DNA of 64,000 bases, taken from contig JBCBCY010000010.1 of assembly GCA_038530285.1 (NCBI GenBank), positions 81,662 to 145,661 on the forward strand, in the 5' to 3' direction. The notes under the pieces were generated by a model. That model was given only the letters and a program-made list of their open reading frames with translations. It searched no databases and had not been told where the DNA came from. The translations under genes and the position numbers were made by a program. Numbering within the stretch: position 1 is the first letter of the stretch; each line of letters starts with the position of its first letter. Below, in pieces: positions 9,918 through 17,266 of this stretch. Source of the DNA: JASJAR01 sp038530285 (lineage in GTDB: Bacteria; Pseudomonadota; Alphaproteobacteria; Rhodobacterales; Rhodobacteraceae).

Positions 9918-10631
9918 TCAGGTCTGACGGACTTTCCCAAACAAGATATCCTGGGCGGCCTTGTCGAAGGTGGCGGGGCCGACGCTTTCTTTGGTGATCG
10001 CGAGCGCGCGGATAACGGCGGGCCGCGCCGCGATCCGGTCGAACCAGGCCGCAAGGTTCGGTTTGTCTTGCAAAGTCTGTTCCTGGCCTTCCCAGCCCTT
10101 CACCCAGGGCCACAGCGCCATATCCGCGATGGAGTAATCCCCGGCCACGAAATCACGCCCCTCAAGCTGTTTGTCTAAGACCCCGTAAAGCCGGGCGACC
10201 TCGCGCCGGTAGCGGTCTTGCGCATAAGGCAGAACCTGGGGCGGCTCCATCGTGGGGGCGTATTTGATGAAATGGTGGTTTTGGCCCGCCATCGGGCCGA
10301 CCCCGCCCATTTGCCACATCAGCCATTCTTCCACCGCGATCTGGGCGCGCGGATCGCCGCCGCCGTAGAACTGTCCGGTTTTGCGGGCGAGGTATTGCAG
10401 AATGGCACCCGATTCAAAGATCGACACCGGCGCGCCCCCCGGCCCGTCGGGATCGACAATCGCGGGCATCCGGTTGTTGGGCGAAATCTCAAGAAACGCT
10501 GGCTTGAACTGATCGCCCGCGCCGATGTTCACCAGCTTCACCTCATAAGGCAGGCCCATTTCCTCCAGGGCGATGGTGATTTTGTAGCCGTTGGGCGTGG
10601 GCCAGAAGTAAAGATCGATCGGCGATGCCAT
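9918..10631 (-). CDS. Glutathione S-transferase, YfcG/YghU (Nu-class) type
   Basis: A 237-residue cytosolic thiol transferase or disulfide-bond oxidoreductase. The N-terminal thioredoxin-like domain has LYFWPTPNGYKITIALEE, where TPNGYK is the Nu-class signature around the active-site Thr/Asn, plus NRMPAIVD (cis-Pro) and FESGAILQYLA for glutathione gamma-Glu binding. The all-helical C-domain contains GDYSIADMALWPWV. Family proteins use glutathione to reduce disulfides or organic peroxides. It is a single gene, separated from the divergent-facing repeats and from the hydrolase gene upstream on the same strand. Confidence 0.9.
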   Translation of the reverse strand: MASPIDLYFWPTPNGYKITIALEEMGLPYEVKLVNIGAGDQFKPAFLEISPNNRMPAIVDPDGPGGAPVSIFESGAILQYLARKTGQFYGGGDPRAQIAVEEWLMWQMGGVGPMAGQNHHFIKYAPTMEPPQVLPYAQDRYRREVARLYGVLDKQLEGRDFVAGDYSIADMALWPWVKGWEGQEQTLQDKPNLAAWFDRIAARPAVIRALAITKESVGPATFDKAAQDILFGKVRQT

Positions 10632-10655
10632 GGGATGTCCTTAACGAGGGTACGT

Positions 10656-11603
10656 TCAGGATGGCATATGGGTCGGGCGTGGCAAAGGGGCCAGGTCTGC
10701 TCGCGCGAATGTGCGGTCCAAAAGCCCCCGGCGCGCCCCGTCTGGCAGGGCGCTGGACAGCAGCGGCAGGGGCAGCGTTTCGGGCGCACGCAAGAGCGCG
10801 CGGTGCAGATCGAACATGCCCGCGCGCATATAGGCCGACCAATGGCAGACCCGGCCCACGGGGGCGGGAATGTCAAAGCCAAAGCCCTTCAGCGCGGCCC
10901 GGGTGGCGGGATCGTCGATGCGCATATCCAGCCAGTTCGTGCGCCTTGTGCCCAAGCCGGCCGACACCGCCGGGTCCAACGGGCGGTGGGGGGCGACAAA
11001 GCCGCGAAACAGCCCGTCGAAGAGGTCATTTTCCCGCGTGGTCACATTCACCACCTCTGCAGTCTGGCCAGCAGGACAGGCAAGGGCGGCGCGCGCGCGC
11101 GACCGAAACTCGGCCCCGTGGAGCAGCACCATGCGGCCCACCGAACCTGCGGTTGTGTGGCCCAGAGCGCCAAGAGCGACCCGCGCGCCCAGCGAATGGG
11201 CCAGCACCTGAGCTGGCCGGTCCGCGTGATCGGCGACCAGTGCCAAGACCTGCCCCAGCGCCACCGCGGCCCGTTCGGCGGACCGGGCCGCTTGCCAGAT
11301 CGTGCCGGCGGCGTCCCAGCCCAACGCGATGCACAGCCCGTCGGCGGCCGCGTTGTCGGAAAACCCCATCGCGCGCGGCCAGGACAAACAGCGGCGCGGC
11401 TTTGTGGTGGGGCTTTGGGCAAAGATCGACCCGTGCGGGCAGCGCAAGGGATCGGCGGGTTTGTATTTGTAGCCGTGGATCATCACCACGATCGGCGCAT
11501 CTGGCGCGGTGGCGGCCAGCGCGTCTTGCAGACCTTCGCTCAGGCCTGCGCCGCTTGCGTGGACGGGCGTGTCATCTACCGCGTTGATCCGAAAGATGGG
11601 CAT
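10656..11603 (-). CDS. Alpha/beta hydrolase family protein
   Basis: A 315-residue protein with an alpha/beta hydrolase core. VVMIHGYKYKP near residue 40 is the oxyanion-hole HG motif, and VLAHSLGARVAL near residue 120 is the nucleophile elbow with Ser. A late His in VGRVCHWSAYM could complete the triad. It resembles lipase- or esterase-like domains found in Rhodobacteraceae; the substrate is unknown. The ATG at 11603 is chosen because the 54 upstream in-frame residues overlap the metZ leader region and show no family character. It is divergent from metZ. Confidence 0.75.
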   Translation of the reverse strand: MPIFRINAVDDTPVHASGAGLSEGLQDALAATAPDAPIVVMIHGYKYKPADPLRCPHGSIFAQSPTTKPRRCLSWPRAMGFSDNAAADGLCIALGWDAAGTIWQAARSAERAAVALGQVLALVADHADRPAQVLAHSLGARVALGALGHTTAGSVGRMVLLHGAEFRSRARAALACPAGQTAEVVNVTTRENDLFDGLFRGFVAPHRPLDPAVSAGLGTRRTNWLDMRIDDPATRAALKGFGFDIPAPVGRVCHWSAYMRAGMFDLHRALLRAPETLPLPLLSSALPDGARRGLLDRTFARADLAPLPRPTHMPS

Positions 11604-11689
11604 GGGAACTCCACAACATCTTGTGGCAGGGGCGTAGCGAACCCATACGAAACCTTTGTGAAGCTTAGGTAACTGGTACGTGACGGTGC

Positions 11690-11718
11690 TTGACCGCATC
11701 ACGCAACGCGCGTACCTC
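11690..11718 (+). promoter_or_regulatory. Probable sigma-70-type promoter for metZ
   Basis: TTGACC at 11690-11695 and TACCTC at 11713-11718 are separated by 17 bases and lie directly before the SAM-II aptamer, so the transcript would start at or just before the riboswitch. The -10 match is weak; position is the main support. Confidence 0.45.
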
Positions 11719-11780
11719 GCGATCCGTGGCGATTTGTACACCGGATTGCGGGCCACGTTAAACACACCGCTAAAGAGGTT
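11717..11780 (+). promoter_or_regulatory. SAM-II riboswitch aptamer
   Basis: The sequence GGCGATTTG, then CCGG, then GGCCACGTTAAAC and CCGCTAAAG reproduces the SAM-II (metA motif) consensus: P1 pairs the CGTGGC and GCCACG segments and the TTAAAC...GCTAAAG part forms the pseudoknot with the hairpin loop. SAM-II elements bind S-adenosylmethionine and repress methionine-synthesis genes in alphaproteobacteria. It stands about 65 bases upstream of metZ on the same strand. Confidence 0.9.
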
Positions 11781-11795
11781 GGGCGCTTTTAGATG

Positions 11796-11827
11796 GCCCC
11801 CAGCGTTCGTGGCGGTGGGGGTTTTTG
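11796..11827 (+). terminator. Intrinsic terminator in the metZ leader
   Basis: CCCCCA and TGGGGG can pair across a 13-base loop and are followed directly by TTTTT, 18 bases before the metZ start and just after the SAM-II aptamer. This is a likely expression platform: SAM binding would favour termination. The ribosome binding site AAAGGAG follows at about 11833. Confidence 0.75.
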
Positions 11828-11845
11828 TTTGGAAAGGAGCACCCC

Positions 11846-13027
11846 ATGGCGAAGGACTTGAAGCCCAGAACCAAGGCGATCCACGCAGGGATCCGGCGGT
11901 CGGGCTATGGGGAGGTGTCAGAGGCGATCTTTCTGACCCAGGGGTTTGTCTATCCCACCGCTGAGGCCGCCGAAGCGCGGTTTCTCGACGCCGGTGAAGA
12001 CGAGTTTATCTATGCCCGCTACGGCAACCCCACGGTGCGCATGTTTGAAGACCGGATCGCCGCGCTGGAAGGGGCCGAAGACGCTTTTGCCACGGCATCG
12101 GGTATGGCGGCGGTCAATGCCGCCCTGACCGCGATGCTGAAGGCGGGCGACCATGTGGTGTCTGCCCGCGCGCTCTTCGGGTCGTGTCTGTATATCCTTG
12201 AAGAGGTGCTGACCCGCTACGGCGTCGAAGTGACATTCGTCGACGGCACCGATCTGGACCAGTGGGCGGCGGCCATTCGCGACGACACCAAGGCGGTGTT
12301 TCTGGAAACGATTTCCAACCCCACGTTGGAGGTGATCGACCTGAAATCTGTGGCCGGGATGGCCCACGGCGTTGGGGCGAGCGTGATCGTCGACAACGTG
12401 TTTGCCACGCCGGTCTTCAGTCGCGCCTTTGACCATGGCGCAGACGTGGTGGTCTATTCCGCGACCAAACATATCGACGGGCAGGGCCGTGCACTGGGCG
12501 GGGTGGTCTTGGGCACCAAGGATTTCGTGCGCGGTGTGGCCGAACCCTACCTCAAGCACACGGGCGCCGCGATGAGCCCGTTTACGGCCTGGATGATGCT
12601 TAAAGGGCTTGAGACGCTGGATCTGCGCGTGCGCGCCCAGGCGGACACGGCGATGAGGCTTGCCAAGGGTCTGAAGGGCAACGGAAAACTGTCCCGTGTG
12701 CTTTACCCTGACCTGCCGGGCCATCCGTCACAGAAAATCCCTGAGCGGCCTTATTCACAGTCCGGGACGGTCATGGCGCTGGATGTCACCGGCGGGCAGG
12801 CGGGGGCATTTCGGTTTCTCAACGCGCTGAAGATCGCGACGATTTCGAACAATCTGGGTGACGCGAAAACCATCGTGACCCACCCCGCGACCACAACCCA
12901 TCAGCGGCTGCCCGATGACCAGAAGGTGGCGCTTGGCATCACGCCGGGGCTGATCCGCCTGTCGGTCGGGCTGGAAGATGCCGATGATCTGATCGACGAC
13001 GTGATGCAGGCCCTGGACGCGGTGTGA
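11846..13027 (+). CDS. metZ: O-succinylhomoserine sulfhydrylase
   Basis: PLP enzyme that converts O-succinyl- (or O-acetyl-) homoserine and sulfide to homocysteine for methionine synthesis. The 393-residue protein has the Cys/Met-metabolism PLP fold: FIYARYGNPTVRMFEDR near 45, ASGMAAVNAAL near 80, and the PLP lysine K208 in SATKHIDG followed by the phosphate-loop GQGRALGG. The start ATG at 11846 has a strong AAAGGAG eight bases upstream. Expression is expected to be controlled by the SAM-II riboswitch and leader terminator. The next gene begins at the base after the stop codon. Confidence 0.93.
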   Translation: MAKDLKPRTKAIHAGIRRSGYGEVSEAIFLTQGFVYPTAEAAEARFLDAGEDEFIYARYGNPTVRMFEDRIAALEGAEDAFATASGMAAVNAALTAMLKAGDHVVSARALFGSCLYILEEVLTRYGVEVTFVDGTDLDQWAAAIRDDTKAVFLETISNPTLEVIDLKSVAGMAHGVGASVIVDNVFATPVFSRAFDHGADVVVYSATKHIDGQGRALGGVVLGTKDFVRGVAEPYLKHTGAAMSPFTAWMMLKGLETLDLRVRAQADTAMRLAKGLKGNGKLSRVLYPDLPGHPSQKIPERPYSQSGTVMALDVTGGQAGAFRFLNALKIATISNNLGDAKTIVTHPATTTHQRLPDDQKVALGITPGLIRLSVGLEDADDLIDDVMQALDAV

Positions 13028-13768
13028 ATGGCGCGGTTTTTGATCCTTCAGCTTCGGCCTGAGACCGAAGCCTCAGACGATGAGTTTGCCGCGTTTCTGC
13101 GCCAGGGCGGGCTGGCAGAGGCCGAGACCCACCGCATCCGGCTGGACCGCGCGCCTTTGCCCCGGGATTTGTCGCTTGACGATTACGCCGGGGTCATCGT
13201 TGGCGGTGGACCGGGCTGTGTCAGCGATGATGCCGCGCACAAAGACCCGGTCGAGGCGCGCATCGAGGCCGAGTGCCTGTCGTTGATGCCCGCGATCCTG
13301 GCCCGCGACATGCCGTTTATGGGTTGCTGTTACGGGATTGGCATTCTGGCCCATCATCTGGGGGCGGATGTGTCCAAAGCCCGCTACGGCGAGCCGGTGG
13401 GGCCGGTCGCGTGCCGCGTGACCCAAGCGGGGGCGGCGGACCCGTTGCTGGCGGGGCTTGAGCGTGAATTTGCCGCCCTGGTCGGCCACAAAGAGGCCCT
13501 GCAGCACCTGCCGGACGGCGCGGTGCATCTGGTCGCCTCGGACCCGTGCCCGTTTCAGATGATCCGCGTCGGGACCCACGTTTACGCCACCCAGTTTCAC
13601 CCCGAAGCCGACGGCGATGTCTTCGCCGCGCGCATCCGCATCTATAAAGACCGCGGCTATTTCAACCCCGAAGATGCAGCCGCCTTGACCGAGGCGTCCC
13701 ATGCCGCCCATGTGCGCGTCCCACCGATGATCCTTGAGCGGTTTGTGACCCGCTACCGCCAGCCTTAG
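13028..13768 (+). CDS. Class I glutamine amidotransferase-like protein
   Basis: A 246-residue GATase1 domain protein of the GMP-synthase-like stand-alone family. The nucleophile elbow is MGCCYGIGILAHHLG near residue 100 with the catalytic Cys, and the late HPEAD near 195 supplies His and Glu, so the triad appears complete. It would hydrolyse glutamine or a gamma-glutamyl compound; no partner synthetase is adjacent. It starts immediately after metZ, so it is likely co-transcribed under SAM-II control, though a role in sulfur metabolism is only inferred from that. Confidence 0.85.
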   Translation: MARFLILQLRPETEASDDEFAAFLRQGGLAEAETHRIRLDRAPLPRDLSLDDYAGVIVGGGPGCVSDDAAHKDPVEARIEAECLSLMPAILARDMPFMGCCYGIGILAHHLGADVSKARYGEPVGPVACRVTQAGAADPLLAGLEREFAALVGHKEALQHLPDGAVHLVASDPCPFQMIRVGTHVYATQFHPEADGDVFAARIRIYKDRGYFNPEDAAALTEASHAAHVRVPPMILERFVTRYRQP

Positions 13769-13776
13769 GGTTAAGA

Positions 13777-13805
13777 AAAGCGATTTCAACGCTTTAAATC
13801 GCTTT
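13777..13805. promoter_or_regulatory. 10-bp inverted repeat between the amidotransferase gene and folE2
   Basis: AAAGCGATTT and its perfect reverse complement AAATCGCTTT flank a 9-base loop. The element sits nine bases after one stop codon and 43 before the folE2 start. It could be a terminator hairpin lacking a T-tract or an operator for folE2 (folE2 genes are often controlled by zinc-responsive Zur), and the sequence alone does not decide. Confidence 0.5.
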
Positions 13806-13848
13806 GCGCTGCCCCATTTTGAGGCATCGACACGGTGAGGACCCTGAT

Positions 13849-14955
13849 ATGAACGTACATGCCCCCGAATTTGGAGCTGGGTTCGGTGCAGACCCCGAGC
13901 TTGAGACCGCCAAGGCGGCCCTGAATGTTCTCAGGCGCTGGGCCCAGACCGCCAGCGCGGATGACATCGCCGACTTGGACCCCGCCGCGGCCGCTCTTTT
14001 GCAGGGGCAGGCGGATTATCCGGCCCTGTCGCGCAGCTATCCGGGCGATTTTACGGTCGACGCGGCTTACAAGGCCAGCCTGCCGGACCTTCAGAACGGG
14101 CCCGAAAGCCTGATCAAGGGCGCGCGCCGGGCCATCCAGCATGTGGGGATTTCGAACTTCCGGCTGCCGCTGCGCTACGCCACACCGCGCGGTGAGGTCA
14201 TGCTTGAAACCTCAGTCACCGGGTCGGTCAGCCTGGCGGCGGACAAAAAGGGCATCAACATGTCGCGGATCATGCGCAGCTTTTATGCCCATGCCGACGA
14301 CGCCTTCGGGTTTGATGTGATCGAAGCCGCACTTGATGATTACAAAGCCGATCTGGGCAGCTTTGACGCGCGCATCGCCTTGTCGTTTTCGTACCCCTTA
14401 AGGGTCGAAAGCCTGCGCTCCGGCCTGTCGGGCTGGCAGTATTACGACATTTCGCTGGAACTTGTCGAAACGGCAGGACTGCGCCAGCGGATCGTGCACA
14501 TGGACTATGTCTATTCGTCGACCTGCCCGTGTTCGCTGGAATTGTCCGAACATGCGCGCGCGACCCGTGGCCAGTTGGCCACACCGCATTCGCAACGGTC
14601 CGTGGCGCGGCTGTCGCTGGTTCTGGACCCCGCAGGCGGGGCGTTCTGGGTAGATGATCTGATTGAAGCCGCCCGCCGGGCCGTGCCGACCGAAACCCAG
14701 GTGATGGTCAAGCGCGAGGATGAACAGGCCTTCGCGGAATTGAACGCTGCGAACCCCATTTTCGTTGAAGATGCCGCCCGGCTTTTTGCGGCTGAGTTGC
14801 AGGCCGATGCCCGTGTGGGCGATTTTCGGGTGGCCGCAAGCCATCAAGAAAGCCTGCATTCCCATGATGCGGTGTCGATCCTGACGGAAGGTGACACTTT
14901 CGCGGGCGCCTCGCTTGATCCGCGGTTTTTCGAAACGCTCATCCATCGGGGCTAG
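13849..14955 (+). CDS. folE2: GTP cyclohydrolase FolE2
   Basis: Type IB GTP cyclohydrolase, converting GTP to 7,8-dihydroneopterin triphosphate for folate and queuosine-type pathways; the family works with Mn or other metals rather than strictly Zn. The 368-residue protein has the tunnel-fold signature VGISNFRLPLRYATPRGE, the metal-binding Cys in STCPCSLELSEHA (C226/C228), and the late MVKREDEQAFAELN region with conserved acidic residues. The start at 13849 (MNVHAPEFG) is preferred to a frame extension from 13804 by family length. It is followed after seven bases by the next gene. Confidence 0.92.
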   Translation: MNVHAPEFGAGFGADPELETAKAALNVLRRWAQTASADDIADLDPAAAALLQGQADYPALSRSYPGDFTVDAAYKASLPDLQNGPESLIKGARRAIQHVGISNFRLPLRYATPRGEVMLETSVTGSVSLAADKKGINMSRIMRSFYAHADDAFGFDVIEAALDDYKADLGSFDARIALSFSYPLRVESLRSGLSGWQYYDISLELVETAGLRQRIVHMDYVYSSTCPCSLELSEHARATRGQLATPHSQRSVARLSLVLDPAGGAFWVDDLIEAARRAVPTETQVMVKREDEQAFAELNAANPIFVEDAARLFAAELQADARVGDFRVAASHQESLHSHDAVSILTEGDTFAGASLDPRFFETLIHRG

Positions 14956-14961
14956 GGGGGC

Positions 14962-15444
14962 TTGTTCACGCCCTACGAGCTGACAGCCAAGATCGAAGCA
15001 CTTGATTTCGGGACGTTTTTCTATGAGGTCGTCTGGCTGACCCCAGACCTTGCCGCCGCACTTCCTTTGGAGGAGCACCCCCGCCTGCGCGTGGCAGGTG
15101 AGATTGCGGGCATGGATTTCAGCGGCGCCTGCATGCCGTCGGGCGGGCGGCATTACCTGATGGTGCCCAAGGCGATCCGGGTCAAACAGGGCCTTGGCCT
15201 TGGCGATGTGATCACGCTGCGCTTCGGGGTGGATGACCAGGACCGGGTAGATGTGCCGCCCGAGCTTGCCGAGGCATTGGCCGACGACGCGGATATCGCT
15301 GAGACCTGGGCCGCACTGACGCCGGGCAAACAGCGCGGGTTTGCGCACCGCGTGGCGTCGGCCAAAACCTTGCCGACACGGGCGCGGCGGGTGGAAGAGG
15401 TGATCGGGCATATGCTGGATGGCAAGGGCCCAGGCGGGCGCTAG
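14962..15444 (+). CDS. YdeI/OmdA-type protein with DUF1905 domain
   Basis: A 160-residue protein combining an N-terminal DUF1905-like beta-barrel (to about residue 95, with FEVVWLTPDLAAALP-like and GLGLGDVITLRFGVDD segments) and a C-terminal OmdA helix-turn with ALTPGKQRGFAHRVASAKTLPTRARRVEE, the typical YdeI/OmpD-associated motif. Members are reported as bacteriocin-protection proteins, but the biochemical role is unclear. It begins at a TTG preceded by AGGGGGG, seven bases after folE2. Confidence 0.8.
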   Translation: MFTPYELTAKIEALDFGTFFYEVVWLTPDLAAALPLEEHPRLRVAGEIAGMDFSGACMPSGGRHYLMVPKAIRVKQGLGLGDVITLRFGVDDQDRVDVPPELAEALADDADIAETWAALTPGKQRGFAHRVASAKTLPTRARRVEEVIGHMLDGKGPGGR

Positions 15445-15493
15445 CCACGCATAGGGTTGACCCTGGCTGCGCGGCCCCTCAAGCATCGGCCCC

Positions 15494-16942
15494 ATGATCG
15501 ATCTGAGACCTGTCGGCTATGTCATCGGGCTTTTGGTGACCTTTCTGGGCGTCGCGATGGTGGTGCCCATGGCGGTCGACCTTTGGGCCGGCAACGCTCA
15601 GGCGGGGGTCTTTTTCGAGGCCGCCGCGATCACGGTGCTGGTGGGCCTGTCGCTGACGTTGTCTTGCGCAAATTCCACGGGCGGTCGGCTGACGCTTCAG
15701 CAGACGTTTTTGATCACCACCGGGGTGTGGCTGGCGCTGCCGGTCTTTGGCGCGCTGCCGTTCTTTCTGGGCGTGGACGGCGAACCTTACGTCAACGCGT
15801 TTTTCGAGGCGATGTCGGGGCTGACAACCACAGGCTCGACGGTGCTGACCAATCTGGTGGCCAAGCCGCCGGGGCTGTTGTTGTGGCGGTCGATGCTGCA
15901 ATGGTTCGGCGGGATCGGGATTATCGTTGTGGCGATGGTGTTCCTGCCCGAGCTTCGGATCGGCGGGATGCAGATTTTCCGCTCGGAAGGCTTTGATACC
16001 TTTGGCAAAATCCTGCCCCGCGCCCAGGCGATCGCCACCCGTATTTCGGTGATCTATATCGCGCTGACGGGGGCCTGTGCGGTGGCCTATGCCGGGTTCG
16101 GGATGTCCCCGTTTGATGCCATCACCCATGCGATGACCACCATCGCGACCGGGGGGTTTGGCAATTATGACCTATCGTTCGGCGCCTTCGGCCGTGGGGT
16201 GGAATATACCGCTGTGGTGTTCATGATCCTCGCCGCGTTACCCTTTGTCCGCTACGTCCAGATGCTGGGCGGGTCGGCGACCGCTGTGCTGATCGACCGG
16301 CAGGTGCGCGGGTTTTTCTGGGTGCTGGCGGTGGCGGTGGCCGCGATCACGGTCTGGCTGTGGTCGGAAACGGGCCTTCCGGCCGAAGCGGCGTTCCGCA
16401 AGGCGCTGTTCAACATCACATCGATTGTCACGGGCACAGGCTATGTGAGTGCCGATTACATGGTCTGGGGGGCGTTTCCGGTCGCGGCCATCTTCTTTCT
16501 GGGCCTGATCGGCGGCTGCGCGGGGTCTACCAGCTGTTCGATCAAGATTTTCCGCTACCAGCTTTTGTTCGCCTCGATCTGGACCCAGGTCAAAGCGATC
16601 CATTCGCCGCACGGGGTGTTCACGCCGCGCTATGACGGCCGGTCGGTGAGTGAGGATGTCTTGTCATCGGTCATGGCCTTTTTCGTGCTGTTCATCGTGA
16701 GCCTCGGGGTGATTGCGGTGCTGTTGGGGGCGACGGGGCTGGATTTTATCACATCGGTGTCCGGGGCGGCCGCCGCCCTGGCCAATATTGGCCCCGGGCT
16801 TGGGCCGATGATCGGGCCGACGGGGACCTTCGCGCCAATGCCCGACACCGCCAAATGGATCCTGGCGGCGGCGATGTTTATCGGGCGGCTGGAATTAATG
16901 GCCGTTTACGCGATTGTCACGGTGCGGTTCTGGCAGGCCTGA
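15494..16942 (+). CDS. trkH: Trk-type potassium uptake protein TrkH
   Basis: Membrane subunit of a Trk/Ktr-family K+ channel-transporter. The 482-residue protein contains the repeated M1-P-M2 elements: SGLTTTGSTVLTNL near 118 and TTIATGGFGNYDLSF near 220, TSIVTGTGYVSADY near 318 and AALANIGPGLGP near 435 are the four selectivity-loop regions. The QWFGGIGIIV helix after the first loop is typical of TrkH. The regulatory NAD-binding TrkA subunit is not in this window. It ends nine bases before the stop of a convergent small gene. Confidence 0.9.
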   Translation: MIDLRPVGYVIGLLVTFLGVAMVVPMAVDLWAGNAQAGVFFEAAAITVLVGLSLTLSCANSTGGRLTLQQTFLITTGVWLALPVFGALPFFLGVDGEPYVNAFFEAMSGLTTTGSTVLTNLVAKPPGLLLWRSMLQWFGGIGIIVVAMVFLPELRIGGMQIFRSEGFDTFGKILPRAQAIATRISVIYIALTGACAVAYAGFGMSPFDAITHAMTTIATGGFGNYDLSFGAFGRGVEYTAVVFMILAALPFVRYVQMLGGSATAVLIDRQVRGFFWVLAVAVAAITVWLWSETGLPAEAAFRKALFNITSIVTGTGYVSADYMVWGAFPVAAIFFLGLIGGCAGSTSCSIKIFRYQLLFASIWTQVKAIHSPHGVFTPRYDGRSVSEDVLSSVMAFFVLFIVSLGVIAVLLGATGLDFITSVSGAAAALANIGPGLGPMIGPTGTFAPMPDTAKWILAAAMFIGRLELMAVYAIVTVRFWQA

Positions 16943-16950
16943 CGGCCAGA

Positions 16951-17151
16951 TCACCACCAAGACGAACTCAGCGTGAGCGCCAAAGCAAGGCCCACAACCG
17001 CGGCCCCCCCGATCAGCGACAAGACCAGCGGCGCGCCGTAGTAAAGGCAAATGCCTGCGCCCGCCAGCGTGCCAAAGCCAAAGCCGATCGCGTAGATCCC
17101 AAGGGTCTTGGCGAAGATCTTTACGATGTCTTTGAGCAAATCCAGAAGCAT
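16951..17151 (-). CDS. Small membrane protein of unknown function
   Basis: A 66-residue protein with one charged N-terminal helix (MLLDLLKDIVKIFAKTLG) and two hydrophobic helices separated by a short Tyr-Gly turn. It lies convergent with trkH and downstream of the trypsin-fold protein gene. Ends in SSSWW. No family recognised; the hydrophobic pattern and normal codon use support it being real. Confidence 0.6.
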   Translation of the reverse strand: MLLDLLKDIVKIFAKTLGIYAIGFGFGTLAGAGICLYYGAPLVLSLIGGAAVVGLALALTLSSSWW

Positions 17152-17186
17152 TTCGGCGCCTTAGCTATGTGTGGGCCGTACAGTCT

Positions 17187-17236
17187 CGCCAGCCTTGGCG
17201 ATAGTATGGCCCGCCAACCTTGGCGATATTATGGCT
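17187..17236. repeat. Two tandem 25-bp units each with a GCCA...TGGC palindrome
   Basis: The unit CGCCAGCCTTGGCGATAGTA TGGCC occurs twice head to tail with three mismatches. Each unit contains a four-base inverted repeat (GCCA/TGGC), so four arms alternate. It lies between two minus-strand genes, upstream of the small membrane protein, so it could be a regulatory site or a terminator remnant. Confidence 0.8.
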
Positions 17237-17266
17237 GGTACCAGAGCCAAGGGCAGATGCCAAACG

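Noticed and set aside
10218..11672. 484-codon plus-strand frame over the GST and hydrolase genes
   Set aside because: Shadow of two recognisable minus-strand genes; no motifs.
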